Shown here in pieces: positions 1 through 6,963 of a stretch of DNA of 7,582 bases. Location of the stretch: positions 1-7,582 of the forward strand of contig JAKAMP010000121.1 of NCBI GenBank assembly GCA_021812865.1, given 5' to 3'. Below the pieces are notes generated by a model. That model was not told the DNA's origin. It worked only from the letters and a program-made list of their open reading frames with translations, and made no database searches. This DNA is from Bacteroidota bacterium (GTDB lineage: Bacteria; Bacteroidota; Bacteroidia; Bacteroidales; JAAYUG01). The first letter of the stretch is position 1. Every line of letters starts with the position of its first letter. The translations under genes were made by a program, and so were the position numbers.

Positions 1-102
1 ACCATCTGACGAGCGTATGGTGGACGTGTGGCATCTCATCCTTAGAAAACCTCTCCAGAGATCGGATAAAGATCCGGTCTCTGGCTCGGGTGACGAAATT
101 CT
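1..102. other. Unassigned sequence beyond the oxidoreductase stop
   Basis: No known gene is recognisable in any of six frames. On the minus strand, the -1 frame relative to the oxidoreductase reads LD directly after the conserved NPFQL and stays open to the window edge (about 40 residues, starting LDLNNSLKNFVTRARDR). That would fit a single-base frameshift, but the downstream residues do not convincingly resemble the family C-terminus. The in-frame continuation past the TGA is also open, so lack of stops is not informative over this short distance. Confidence 0.35.
55..84 (-). terminator. Strong 13-bp hairpin just after the oxidoreductase stop codon; possible terminator
   Basis: Arms 55-67 (CCAGAGATCGGAT) and 72-84 (ATCCGGTCTCTGG) pair over 13 bp with one G-T wobble and a 4-base loop (68-71). 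The hairpin begins 18 bases past the stop codon of the minus-strand gene. Reading the minus strand, the stem is followed after about five bases by only a short run of four T, so it is a weak match to an intrinsic terminator. It could instead be a mobile palindrome or part of a junction. The hairpin itself is directly visible; its role is inferred. Confidence 0.4.
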
Positions 103-3100
103 TCAAAGAATTGTTGAGATCAAGAGCTGGAAAGGATTCTTTCCTTCAGCCTCGAGCAGCGGGTTATAGCGGTACAGCGCCCAGTATCCGGCTTTCACAG
201 CGCGTTCCTGTTCTTCCTGGGTTTTGCCCATACCTGCGCGGATGCCATGGTTAATACAGGGTGCATAGGCAATCACGATGGAAGGACCAGGATAGGCTTC
301 AGCTTCCCTGATGGCCTTCAGGTACTGTGCCTGGCTTGAACCCATGGCCACTTGTGCAACGTAAACATAGCCATACGATATAGCCATCATGCCCAGGTCT
401 TTTTTCCTGATTTTCTTTCCTGAAGCAGCGAATTTGGCTACAGCTCCGGTAGGGGTAGATTTTGAAGCCTGACCGCCGGTATTGGAATATACTTCCGTAT
501 CGAGTACCAACACATTCACATCTTCGCCTGAAGCCAGCACATGGTCGAGTCCTCCATAACCAATATCGTACGCCCAACCGTCACCTCCGAATATCCAGAT
601 GGATTTCTTCACGAGGTACTGTTTCAGCTTGAGGATTTCTCCGGCAACCGGATTCTTTTCAGAAGCAAGGGCTTTCAGAACTTTTTCGGAAGCAACTTCG
701 GACTGGGCGGCGTTATCCTTTCCGGCAAGCCATTCGGTGAAAGCTTCGCGGGTAGCAGCCTGGATGTCCTGTCCGAGTGCAGCCTTCATAAGATCATTAA
801 TACGGGAACGCAACTTGTCATTACCAGTGGCAATACCCAGGCCGTATTCGGCATTGTCTTCGAAAAGTGAGTTGGACCATGCCACACCTTTACCGCGGTT
901 TCCAATGCGATAAGGAGTGGAAGGAGCTGAACCGCCATAGATGGAAGAACAGCCCGTTGCATTGGCAACGATCATTCTTTCGCCAAAGAGCTGGGTAACA
1001 AGCTTGATATAGGGGGTCTCACCACAACCAGCGCATGCGCCAGAGAATTCGAACAGGGGCTGTGCAAACTGAGTATTCTTGACAGCTGCATCCTTGGGCA
1101 GCAGGGTATCCTTATAGGTAACATGGCCGGAGAAATAATCCCAGCGTTCCACCTCGCCCATCTGGGTTTCCAGGGGTTTCATGATGAGTGATTTTTCCTT
1201 GGAAGGGCAGTTATCAGCGCAGTTGCCACAACCGGTACAATCGAGTACGCTTACCTGGATACGGTAATTGAGTCCTTCAAGCGCCTTGCCATTGGCTTTG
1301 CGCAATTCGGTGCCGGCAGGTACGCCCTGGGTTTCCTTCCCGTCGAGCAGGAAGGGACGGATACAGCCGTGAGGACAAACGAAAGCGCACTGGTTACACT
1401 GGATACAATTGTTGGCCTGCCATTCCGGAACATGAACGGCAATGCCACGTTTTTCAAACTGGGTGGTTCCTGCCGGGAAGGTTCCATCTTCCATTCCCAG
1501 GAAGGCGCTGACGGGCAGATCATCACCTACCATCCCGTTGATGGGTTCTACCACTTTCTTGATGAATGCGGGAATATTGCGGGTGTCTTCAACCGCGTTT
1601 ACCTTAATGTTTTTCCATTCGGAAGGAATGGCAACCAGTTCAACCTGTCCGCCCTTTTCAATGGCATCCATGTTCATTTTCACGATCTCTTCACCCTTGC
1701 GACTGAACGATTTCTTCACAGCTTTCTTCATATCATCGATGGCGAGTTCGTAAGGAATAACCTCTGAAATCTTGAAGAAAACAGCCTGCATAATGGTATT
1801 GGTGCGGTTGCCAAGTCCAAGTTCCTCTGCAATCTTGGTTGCATTAATGATATATAACTTGATATCGTTGTCTGCCAGATATTTCTTGATATGATCGGGC
1901 AGGTGTTTTTTGGTTTCCTCTGCATCCCAGATACTGTTCAGAAGGAATGTACCGCCCTTCTTTAGCCCCCTGAGCATGTCGTATTTGGGAAGATAAGAGG
2001 ACACATGGCAGGCGACAAAATCGGGAGAGATCACCAGGTATGGAGCCCTGATGGGGAAATCGCCAAAACGCAGGTGGGAAGTGGTAACGCCGCCTGATTT
2101 CTTTGAGTCGTAGGCAAAATAAGCCTGGCAGTATTTATCGGTTGCCTCACCAATGATCTTGATGGAATTTTTGTTTGCCCCCACTGTACCATCTGATCCG
2201 ATCCCGTAAAACTTGGCTTCGAAAGTGCCTTTGGACACAACGCTCACTTCAGGCTGCAAAGGAAGGGATTTGAAGGTAACGTCATCCACAATGCCGATGG
2301 TGAACTGGTTCTTGGGTTCCTTCATCCTGAGGTTTTCGTATACGGCAATGATCTGGGCAGGAGTGGTATCCTTGGAGCTCAGGCCATAACGGCCACCCAC
2401 GATGAGAGGAGCGCCGGTTTTTCCCTGGAACAGCTCAACCACATCGAGGTAGAGGGGATCGCCGTTGGCGCCGGGTTCTTTAGTGCGGTCGAGAACAGCA
2501 ATTCGCTTAGCCGATTTGGGCAGTACGTTGAAGAAGTACTTGCTGGAGAAAGGCCTGTAAAGATGAACGCTGATGAGCCCCACCTTTTCTCCCTTGGCGG
2601 CAAGGTAATCGATCACCTCTTTGGTGGTTTCCGTTACGGAACCCATCGCCACGATAATGTTTTCGGCATCTTTGGCTCCGTAGTATGTAAAGGGATGATA
2701 TTCCCTGCCGCAGATAGCCGACAACTTCTGCATATAGTCTTCCACGATATCGGGAACTGCATCATAGAATCGGTTGGCTACTTCGCGGGTCTGGAAGTAG
2801 ATATCAGGGTTCTGTGCGGTGCCGCGGGTAACTGCATGATCGGGACTCAAAGCCCTATCGCGGAATTCCTGGAGCGCCTGCTGGTCGAGCAGCCCGGAAA
2901 GATCTTCCATCTCGCTGCTTTCCACTTTCTGTATCTCGTGTGAAGTGCGGAATCCGTCGAAGAAATGCATAAAAGGCACCCTCGATTTGATAGCTGCCAG
3001 ATGGGCAGCGGGAGCGATATCCATAATCTGCTGAACGCTTCCGGTTGCCAGCATGGCAAAGCCGGTCTGGCGGGTGGCCATCACGTCGCTGTGATCACCA

Positions 3101-3477
3101 AAAATGGAAAGAGCCTGGGCGGCAAGACTTCTTGCAGTAACATGGAATACGGCAGGAAGCAATTCCCCGGAGATTTTGTACATATTGGGGATCATAAGCA
3201 GCAATCCCTGGGAAGCAGTATATGTGGTGGTGAGGGAACCCGACTGGAGGGAACCGTGAACGGCGCCTGCAGCGCCGCCTTCGCTCTGCATCTCAATTAC
3301 TTTTACCGGGTCTCCGAAAATGTTTTTGCGGCCATTGGCAGCCCACTCGTCGACATTCTCAGCCATGGTCGAGGAAGGCGTAATGGGAAAAATAGCAGCA
3401 ACTTCACTGAACATGTAGGCAACATGCGAGGCAGCATAGTTGCCATCACAGGTTACAAAATTCTTCTTCTTTGTCAT
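103..3477 (-). CDS. nifJ: Pyruvate:ferredoxin (flavodoxin) oxidoreductase, C-terminus apparently lost
   Basis: Cytoplasmic enzyme that oxidatively decarboxylates pyruvate with CoA to acetyl-CoA and CO2, passing electrons to ferredoxin or flavodoxin. The single-chain form is visible from end to end. The N-terminal pyruvate domain has FPITPSS (Thr33), EMQSEGGAAGA (Glu62/Glu66) and TAR (Arg116). The domain III motif GIGSDGTVGANK is near 425-436, and the FEKRG motif near 674-678. Two [4Fe-4S] ferredoxin motifs follow (Cys691/694/697/701 and Cys747/750/753/757). The proximal cluster ligands are Cys815, Cys818, Cys843 and Cys1074. The thiamine diphosphate site is GDGWAYDIG (965-973) with NTGGQ (999-1003). 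The start fits the family N-terminus; no Shine-Dalgarno is seen. The oddity is the 3' end: after GYWALYRYNP and GKNPFQL the protein should continue with LDSKEP-like sequence for roughly 50-60 residues, but here it reads LISTIL and stops at 1124 residues. All catalytic and cluster residues are retained. Frameshift, natural truncation or contig-end artefact are all possible. Family identity is certain; the symbol follows common usage. Confidence 0.96.
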   Translation of the reverse strand: MTKKKNFVTCDGNYAASHVAYMFSEVAAIFPITPSSTMAENVDEWAANGRKNIFGDPVKVIEMQSEGGAAGAVHGSLQSGSLTTTYTASQGLLLMIPNMYKISGELLPAVFHVTARSLAAQALSIFGDHSDVMATRQTGFAMLATGSVQQIMDIAPAAHLAAIKSRVPFMHFFDGFRTSHEIQKVESSEMEDLSGLLDQQALQEFRDRALSPDHAVTRGTAQNPDIYFQTREVANRFYDAVPDIVEDYMQKLSAICGREYHPFTYYGAKDAENIIVAMGSVTETTKEVIDYLAAKGEKVGLISVHLYRPFSSKYFFNVLPKSAKRIAVLDRTKEPGANGDPLYLDVVELFQGKTGAPLIVGGRYGLSSKDTTPAQIIAVYENLRMKEPKNQFTIGIVDDVTFKSLPLQPEVSVVSKGTFEAKFYGIGSDGTVGANKNSIKIIGEATDKYCQAYFAYDSKKSGGVTTSHLRFGDFPIRAPYLVISPDFVACHVSSYLPKYDMLRGLKKGGTFLLNSIWDAEETKKHLPDHIKKYLADNDIKLYIINATKIAEELGLGNRTNTIMQAVFFKISEVIPYELAIDDMKKAVKKSFSRKGEEIVKMNMDAIEKGGQVELVAIPSEWKNIKVNAVEDTRNIPAFIKKVVEPINGMVGDDLPVSAFLGMEDGTFPAGTTQFEKRGIAVHVPEWQANNCIQCNQCAFVCPHGCIRPFLLDGKETQGVPAGTELRKANGKALEGLNYRIQVSVLDCTGCGNCADNCPSKEKSLIMKPLETQMGEVERWDYFSGHVTYKDTLLPKDAAVKNTQFAQPLFEFSGACAGCGETPYIKLVTQLFGERMIVANATGCSSIYGGSAPSTPYRIGNRGKGVAWSNSLFEDNAEYGLGIATGNDKLRSRINDLMKAALGQDIQAATREAFTEWLAGKDNAAQSEVASEKVLKALASEKNPVAGEILKLKQYLVKKSIWIFGGDGWAYDIGYGGLDHVLASGEDVNVLVLDTEVYSNTGGQASKSTPTGAVAKFAASGKKIRKKDLGMMAISYGYVYVAQVAMGSSQAQYLKAIREAEAYPGPSIVIAYAPCINHGIRAGMGKTQEEQERAVKAGYWALYRYNPLLEAEGKNPFQLLISTIL

Positions 3478-3531
3478 GACAATATAATTAAGTAGTTAAC
3501 TAACAATAAATTAATTAAAAAAAAGAAAGTA

Positions 3532-3539
3532 CAAAATTA
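3532..3539 (-). promoter_or_regulatory. Putative -7 box for the oxidoreductase gene (TAATTTTG)
   Basis: On the minus strand this reads TAATTTTG, an exact match to the Bacteroidota primary-sigma -7 consensus TAnnTTTG, 54 bases upstream of the ATG at 3477. This would give a leader of roughly 45-50 bases that is very A/T-rich and lacks a Shine-Dalgarno sequence. No clear TTG or TTTG -33 box is seen at the usual spacing, so only the -7 element is supported. Confidence 0.4.
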
Positions 3540-3661
3540 GAATAATTCCCTGTGATTATTTTCTCAGCCCACTAATATAGAGCGATTATAAATAAACGGA
3601 AGATCGTTATTCCGGAGCCCGAAATTACAGCAAGTTGATAAAACCGACCCATTTCTAACAG

Positions 3662-3690
3662 GTGATTTATGTCACTATTTTACAAAATAG
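3662..3690. promoter_or_regulatory. Two adjoining palindromes, one with a CRP/FNR-type core
   Basis: Positions 3662-3675 read GTGATTTATGTCAC, the GTGA-N6-TCAC core of CRP/FNR-family operators. Sharing its last base, 3675-3690 reads CTATTTTACAAAATAG, with perfect 7-bp arms around AC. They lie about 120 bp upstream of the putative oxidoreductase -7 box and about 60 bp beyond the rho terminator. Regulator binding is inferred from pattern alone; A/T-rich palindromes also occur by chance. Confidence 0.3.
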
Positions 3691-3739
3691 AAAGCATTTA
3701 AATAGGAACATAGATACCATTGAACCACGCCATGCACTG

Positions 3740-3779
3740 AAGAAAAAGCAAACAGGCAATCGCTTGCGCAACAGCCTGT
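3740..3779 (-). terminator. Intrinsic terminator of rho
   Basis: On the minus strand a 6-bp stem ACAGGC/GCCTGT (3774-3779 with 3752-3757) continues, after one mismatch, into five more pairs (two of them G-U wobbles) closed by a GCAA tetraloop. It is followed by TTTGCTTTTTCTTC, a T-rich tract. The hairpin starts 25 bases after the rho TAG stop. On the plus strand no T-run follows, so it acts in one direction only. Confidence 0.75.
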
Positions 3780-3804
3780 CCGATTTGATTATGAATCTTA
3801 TAAA

Positions 3805-5610
3805 CTATTCACTGTTCATGGAAACCAGGAATTCTTCGTTCGACTGGGTTCTGTTTATGCGGTCGCGCAGGAACTCCATAGCCTCGATCGAATTCATATC
3901 ACTGAGGTAATTCCTGAGTATCCATAAGCGGTTCATCATTTCTTTATCGAGCAGAAGATCTTCTCTACGGGTGCTGGATGCATTGATATCGATGGAAGGA
4001 TAAATACGCCGGTTGGTCAGTTTGCGGTCGAGCTGCAGTTCCATGTTGCCGGTGCCTTTGAATTCTTCAAAGATCACATCGTCCATTTTCGACCCTGTCT
4101 CTGTAAGGGCGGTTGCCAGGATGGTAAGCGAACCGCCTCCCTCGATATTACGGGCTGCGCCGAAGAAACGCTTGGGTTTCTGAAGGGCATTTGAGTCTAC
4201 ACCGCCCGAGAGTACTTTACCCGACGCAGGGGCTATGGTATTGAATGCCCGGGCAAGCCGTGTAATGGAATCCAGGAGAATAACCACATCGTGTCCGCAT
4301 TCCACAAGCCGCTTAGCCTTTTCAATAACAATATTGGCTACACGTACATGCCTTTCAGCCGGTTCGTCGAATGTGGAAGAAACCACCTCAGCCTTTACAT
4401 TGCGCGCCATTTCAGTGACTTCCTCCGGACGTTCATCAATCAGCAGGATGATGAGGTATACCTCGGGATGATTGGCCGCTATGGCATTCGCAATATTCTG
4501 CAACAGAATGGTTTTACCGGTTTTGGGCTGGGCCACGATCAATCCCCTCTGTCCCTTCCCGATAGGAGCAAACATATCTACCACGCGAACAGAAAGATTA
4601 TTGGTGGTAGGCCCTACCAGCTGGAATTTTTCGTTCGGAAACAGGGGAGTAAGAAAATCGAAGGGTACGCGGTCACGGATGTAATCGGGACTGCGGCCGT
4701 TGATTTCCTCGACTTTAATCAGCGGAAAATACTTTTCACCTTCCCTGGGCGGACGGATGGATCCTTTGACTGTATCGCCGGTTTTCAGACCAAAGAGCTT
4801 GATCTGCGATTGAGAAACATACACATCGTCGGGGGAATTGAGATAGTTGTAATCAGCGGAACGCAGGAACCCGTACCCATCGGGCATCATTTCCAGAACA
4901 CCGGTACAATCAATCACCCCTTCGAAGTCAAAATAATTATCCTGGCTTTTCTTTTGCTGATGTTTTTTCTGGTAATCGAACTTGTCCTGTCTTTCCTGGG
5001 GAGGAGCCTGAACCGGGGGAACCTCAGCCTGAGCCATGGTTTCTTTCACTTCTTCAGTTTCAGAGGGCAGAATGGTTTCGGTTTCATCGATGAGTTCCTT
5101 TTCGGGTTCTGCCGCCAGGGGAATTAACAGGTCGTCAATAGTATCGGGCGGACGGTTTTCTTTCACTGGCGTCTGAGGGGGCCTCTGGTAGGAAGGCCTT
5201 TCATGATAATGCCTTTCGTTTGAAGGTTTTTCTGACAGGGTTCTTTCAAATGCAGGCCGTGCCGGGTTGGTATTAGCTGGCCGGTCGGCTGGTGGTCTTT
5301 CGTTCTGCAGGTGGGGAACCTGGTTGTTTTCAGAAGCAGAACTTCCCTGCGATGAATTATCGCCGTTATTCGGTTCGAAAGGCGTGAATTTACGGGGTCT
5401 GCCTCTTCTGCCTTTATGATCGGTCTGATCGCCGGGAGCCTTTGTTTCCTGCTTCTTCTTGTTTTCGTTGGTAAGTACAGCCTGCTGATCGAGAATTTTA
5501 TAGATCAGTTCCTGCTTCCGAAGGGCTTCGATCTTTTTCAGGCCTAGTTCTTTTGCAATCTCTCTCAATTCAGGCAAAAGCTGCTTGTTCAGTTCAAGGA
5601 TATCGTACAT
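3805..5610 (-). CDS. rho: Transcription termination factor Rho with long disordered N-terminal insertion
   Basis: Hexameric RNA-dependent ATPase and helicase that ends transcription at Rho-dependent sites. The order of domains is as follows: N-terminal Rho-N helices at 1-45; a low-complexity insertion at about 48-228; the OB-fold RNA-binding domain at about 229-305, with DGYGFLR (244-250); and the RecA-like ATPase core from 310 on. Visible functional motifs are Walker A QPKTGKT (361-367), the catalytic region IDERPEE (391-397, Glu393), Walker B VVILLD (Asp447), the Q loop [12 protein letters not shown] (461-472), the R loop FKGTGN with Lys518, and arginine finger Arg548. All key residues are present. 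At 601 residues it is much longer than the 419-residue E. coli protein, entirely because of the insertion. The start gives the canonical Rho-N opening [12 protein letters not shown]. It has its own terminator and is divergent from the sigma gene. Confidence 0.98.
   Translation of the reverse strand: MYDILELNKQLLPELREIAKELGLKKIEALRKQELIYKILDQQAVLTNENKKKQETKAPGDQTDHKGRRGRPRKFTPFEPNNGDNSSQGSSASENNQVPHLQNERPPADRPANTNPARPAFERTLSEKPSNERHYHERPSYQRPPQTPVKENRPPDTIDDLLIPLAAEPEKELIDETETILPSETEEVKETMAQAEVPPVQAPPQERQDKFDYQKKHQQKKSQDNYFDFEGVIDCTGVLEMMPDGYGFLRSADYNYLNSPDDVYVSQSQIKLFGLKTGDTVKGSIRPPREGEKYFPLIKVEEINGRSPDYIRDRVPFDFLTPLFPNEKFQLVGPTTNNLSVRVVDMFAPIGKGQRGLIVAQPKTGKTILLQNIANAIAANHPEVYLIILLIDERPEEVTEMARNVKAEVVSSTFDEPAERHVRVANIVIEKAKRLVECGHDVVILLDSITRLARAFNTIAPASGKVLSGGVDSNALQKPKRFFGAARNIEGGGSLTILATALTETGSKMDDVIFEEFKGTGNMELQLDRKLTNRRIYPSIDINASSTRREDLLLDKEMMNRLWILRNYLSDMNSIEAMEFLRDRINRTQSNEEFLVSMNSE
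4927..5469 (-). other. Low-complexity, probably disordered insertion in Rho with an AT-hook-like motif
   Basis: Residues 48-228 of Rho are rich in N, Q, P, E, R and K and poor in hydrophobic residues. Four sub-regions are visible. A basic patch contains RGRPRK (69-74, bases 5389-5406), which matches the AT-hook core. An Arg/Pro segment (about 100-155) repeats [15 protein letters not shown] and ENRPP. An acidic segment (158-190) follows. Finally there is a Lys/Gln-rich segment (205-223) just before the OB fold. Insertions here are known in Bacteroidota Rho and have been linked to phase separation in Bacteroides; the function in this protein is inferred. Confidence 0.8.
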
Positions 5611-5740
5611 AGAAAATATGATAACAAATTAAAATTGATATGTAAGGATGGTAAATTCAAGAAAACACCTGATGAATTGACTTTCCCTTGATGGAGAAAT
5701 AGAAGATTCTGTAATAAAGTTTCTGGGAGTTAATAAACTA

Positions 5741-5778
5741 TGCAATGGGAAATTCACTGCAATGTTAAGGAATTCACT
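5741..5778 (+). repeat. Imperfect tandem direct repeat TGCAATG-N(3 or 6)-AATTCACT
   Basis: The first copy is at 5741-5758 (TGCAATG, three bases, AATTCACT). The second is at 5758-5778 (TGCAATG, six bases, AATTCACT). The TGCAATG halves start 17 bases apart and the AATTCACT halves 20 bases apart, about two helical turns. A looser relative, AATTGACTTT, occurs at 5675-5684. The array sits about 35 bp upstream of the putative sigma-gene -33 box, a reasonable place for a regulator site, but no regulator is identified. Confidence 0.45.
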
Positions 5779-5814
5779 TTGAATACCAAAAAAAAAACTA
5801 AAAAATTTTCCAAC

Positions 5815-5849
5815 CTTGAGAAAAAACCATTTAAATTTCTATACCTTTA
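5815..5849 (+). promoter_or_regulatory. Putative promoter of the primary sigma factor gene
   Basis: A CTTG element (5815-5818) resembling the Bacteroidota -33 box is followed after 23 bases by TACCTTTA (5842-5849), a 7-of-8 match to TAnnTTTG. A-tracts at 5788-5797 and 5800-5805 lie just upstream, where an UP-like or curved element would be expected. Initiation near 5855 would leave a leader of about 118 bases before the ATG at 5974. Confidence 0.4.
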
Positions 5850-5973
5850 AGTGGGGTATCAGCATCTTGCCCGGGAAGATTAATCATGTTAGCCTTCAGG
5901 GATAAATGGGTTACTGGCAGGGAGGTTGCAATGTTCCCAAGAGTCGTTCATATTCACCTGTTAAACCGACACC

Positions 5974-6837
5974 ATGCGGCAGCTCAAAATATCCAAACAG
6001 GTTACCAACCGGGAAACCCCTTCCCTCGATAAGTATCTGCATGAGATCGGAAAAGTGGAGCTGCTGGGCTCCGAAGAAGAAGTTGAAATTGCCAAGCGTA
6101 TCAAAGCTGGCGATGCAGAAGCACTGAACCGTTTAATTAAGGCCAACCTCCGGTTCGTGGTATCGGTTTCCAAACAATACCAGAACCAGGGACTCACCTT
6201 GTCTGATCTGATCGACGAAGGGAACCTGGGCCTCATCAAGGCAGCCATGCGGTTCGACGAAACCCGGGGCTTCAAATTCATTTCCTATGCCGTTTGGTGG
6301 ATCAGGCAGTCCATTCTTCAGGCTCTGGCCGAACAGGCCAGGATCGTAAGACTTCCCTTGAACAAAATCGGATCGATTAATAAGATCAACAAAACCTTTT
6401 CAGAGCTCGAACAGAAGTTTGAAAGGGAGCCGACTGTGGCTGAAATCGCAGGGGTTCTCGAAGTTGCCCCTGAAGATGTGAAGGAAGCCATTCGTAATTC
6501 AGGCAGGCATATCTCCATGGACGCCCCTCTGCCCAATGACGAAGAAACCAACCTGTATGATGTGCTAACCAACCCGGAAGCGCTGAGTCCCGACCGTGGA
6601 CTGCTCACCGACTCCCTGAGGAAAGAAATCGAAAGGGTTTTATCAACCTTAACACCGCGTGAAGCCAATATCATCCGTTTATATTACGGACTGAACGGGA
6701 AACATGCCCATACCCTGGAAGAGATCGGTGAGGAATTTGGTCTTACCCGCGAAAGGGTACGCCAGATCAAGGAAAAAGCCATCAAAAGACTTAAAAACTT
6801 CACCCGAAGCAAACTACTCAAAACATACCTCGGCTGA
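5974..6837 (+). CDS. rpoD: Primary (housekeeping) RNA polymerase sigma factor, short Bacteroidota type
   Basis: Sigma-70 family subunit that directs RNA polymerase to housekeeping promoters. Region 1.2 is at about 15-47 ([15 protein letters not shown]). Region 2 is at about 51-128, including [17 protein letters not shown], the core-binding [15 protein letters not shown] and the -10-recognition stretch [16 protein letters not shown]. Region 3 is at about 130-207. Region 4 is at about 219-283 and has the helix-turn-helix [20 protein letters not shown]. The protein has 287 residues and lacks region 1.1 and the non-conserved region of the E. coli protein, as the B. fragilis primary sigma does; from memory the N-terminus MRQLKI and C-terminus SKLLKxYLG also match that group. 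The start matches the family, and no Shine-Dalgarno is seen. It is divergent from rho and codirectional with the epimerase gene 126 bp downstream. No rearrangement or missing region is apparent. Confidence 0.97.
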   Translation: MRQLKISKQVTNRETPSLDKYLHEIGKVELLGSEEEVEIAKRIKAGDAEALNRLIKANLRFVVSVSKQYQNQGLTLSDLIDEGNLGLIKAAMRFDETRGFKFISYAVWWIRQSILQALAEQARIVRLPLNKIGSINKINKTFSELEQKFEREPTVAEIAGVLEVAPEDVKEAIRNSGRHISMDAPLPNDEETNLYDVLTNPEALSPDRGLLTDSLRKEIERVLSTLTPREANIIRLYYGLNGKHAHTLEEIGEEFGLTRERVRQIKEKAIKRLKNFTRSKLLKTYLG

Positions 6838-6927
6838 ACTGTCCGGTCTGCATTTATATTTCGTTTTCATTGGTGATATCCTGAACAGGGCAATAACGGG
6901 AAAGCATTTTCGTGTCATTTGTGCATC

Positions 6928-6949
6928 TATTTGCCTATTTTTGCAAATA
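6928..6949. repeat. Inverted repeat TATTTGC / GCAAATA around the epimerase -7 box
   Basis: Perfect 7-bp arms at 6928-6934 and 6943-6949 are separated by eight bases and enclose the -7 element. A protein bound here would cover the promoter, so it could be an operator; as RNA the hairpin would be weak (A/T-rich). Confidence 0.35.
6936..6943 (+). promoter_or_regulatory. Putative -7 box for the epimerase gene (TATTTTTG)
   Basis: TATTTTTG is an exact TAnnTTTG match ending 20 bases before the epimerase ATG, implying a very short leader. A TTTG at 6918-6921 could be the -33 box, but its 14-base spacing is shorter than usual. No clear terminator follows the sigma gene, so transcription from upstream may also reach the epimerase gene. 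Confidence 0.4.
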
Positions 6950-6963
6950 ACAAACCAGAAGCC

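Larger units (their letters stand above)
3478..3804. other. Intergenic region between rho and the oxidoreductase gene (327 bp)
   Basis: No gene is seen here on either strand. From the rho side it contains the intrinsic terminator of rho (3740-3779), then two adjoining palindromes (3662-3675 and 3675-3690), then a stretch without notable features, then the putative -7 box (3532-3539) and A/T-rich leader of the oxidoreductase gene. The terminator followed by a promoter suggests that rho and the oxidoreductase gene, although codirectional, are separate transcription units. Confidence 0.6.
5611..5973. other. Divergent rho / primary sigma intergenic region (363 bp)
   Basis: No convincing gene is seen. 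A short plus-strand open frame beginning at 5906 overlaps the sigma gene in another frame and resembles nothing known. On the rho side, the minus strand reads TTAATTTG at 5625-5632, a 7-of-8 match to TAnnTTTG, but it is only 14 bases from the rho ATG, so the rho promoter is unresolved. The sigma side holds a tandem repeat (5741-5778), A-tracts (5788-5826) and a likely promoter (5815-5849), implying a leader of about 115-120 bases. Confidence 0.6.

Noticed and set aside
1..166. A plus-strand frame open from 2 to about 166 that could be the end of a convergent gene
   Set aside because: Most of it overlaps the oxidoreductase coding strand, including its conserved part, and the peptide has no recognisable motif.
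2965..3495. A 176-codon plus-strand open frame antisense to the oxidoreductase N-terminus
   Set aside because: It mirrors a highly conserved coding region on the minus strand and has no domain or start-site support of its own.
4291..5127. A 278-codon plus-strand open frame antisense to rho
   Set aside because: It lies wholly inside rho, has no recognisable domain, and rho is unambiguous. Its openness is explained by the codon bias of the opposite strand.
5906..6127. A 73-codon plus-strand frame starting upstream of the sigma gene, with GGGAGG nearby (5919-5924)
   Set aside because: Most of it overlaps the sigma gene in another frame, the product has no family likeness, and the GGGAGG lies within the frame itself rather than before its start, and too far (about 50 bases) to serve the sigma ATG.
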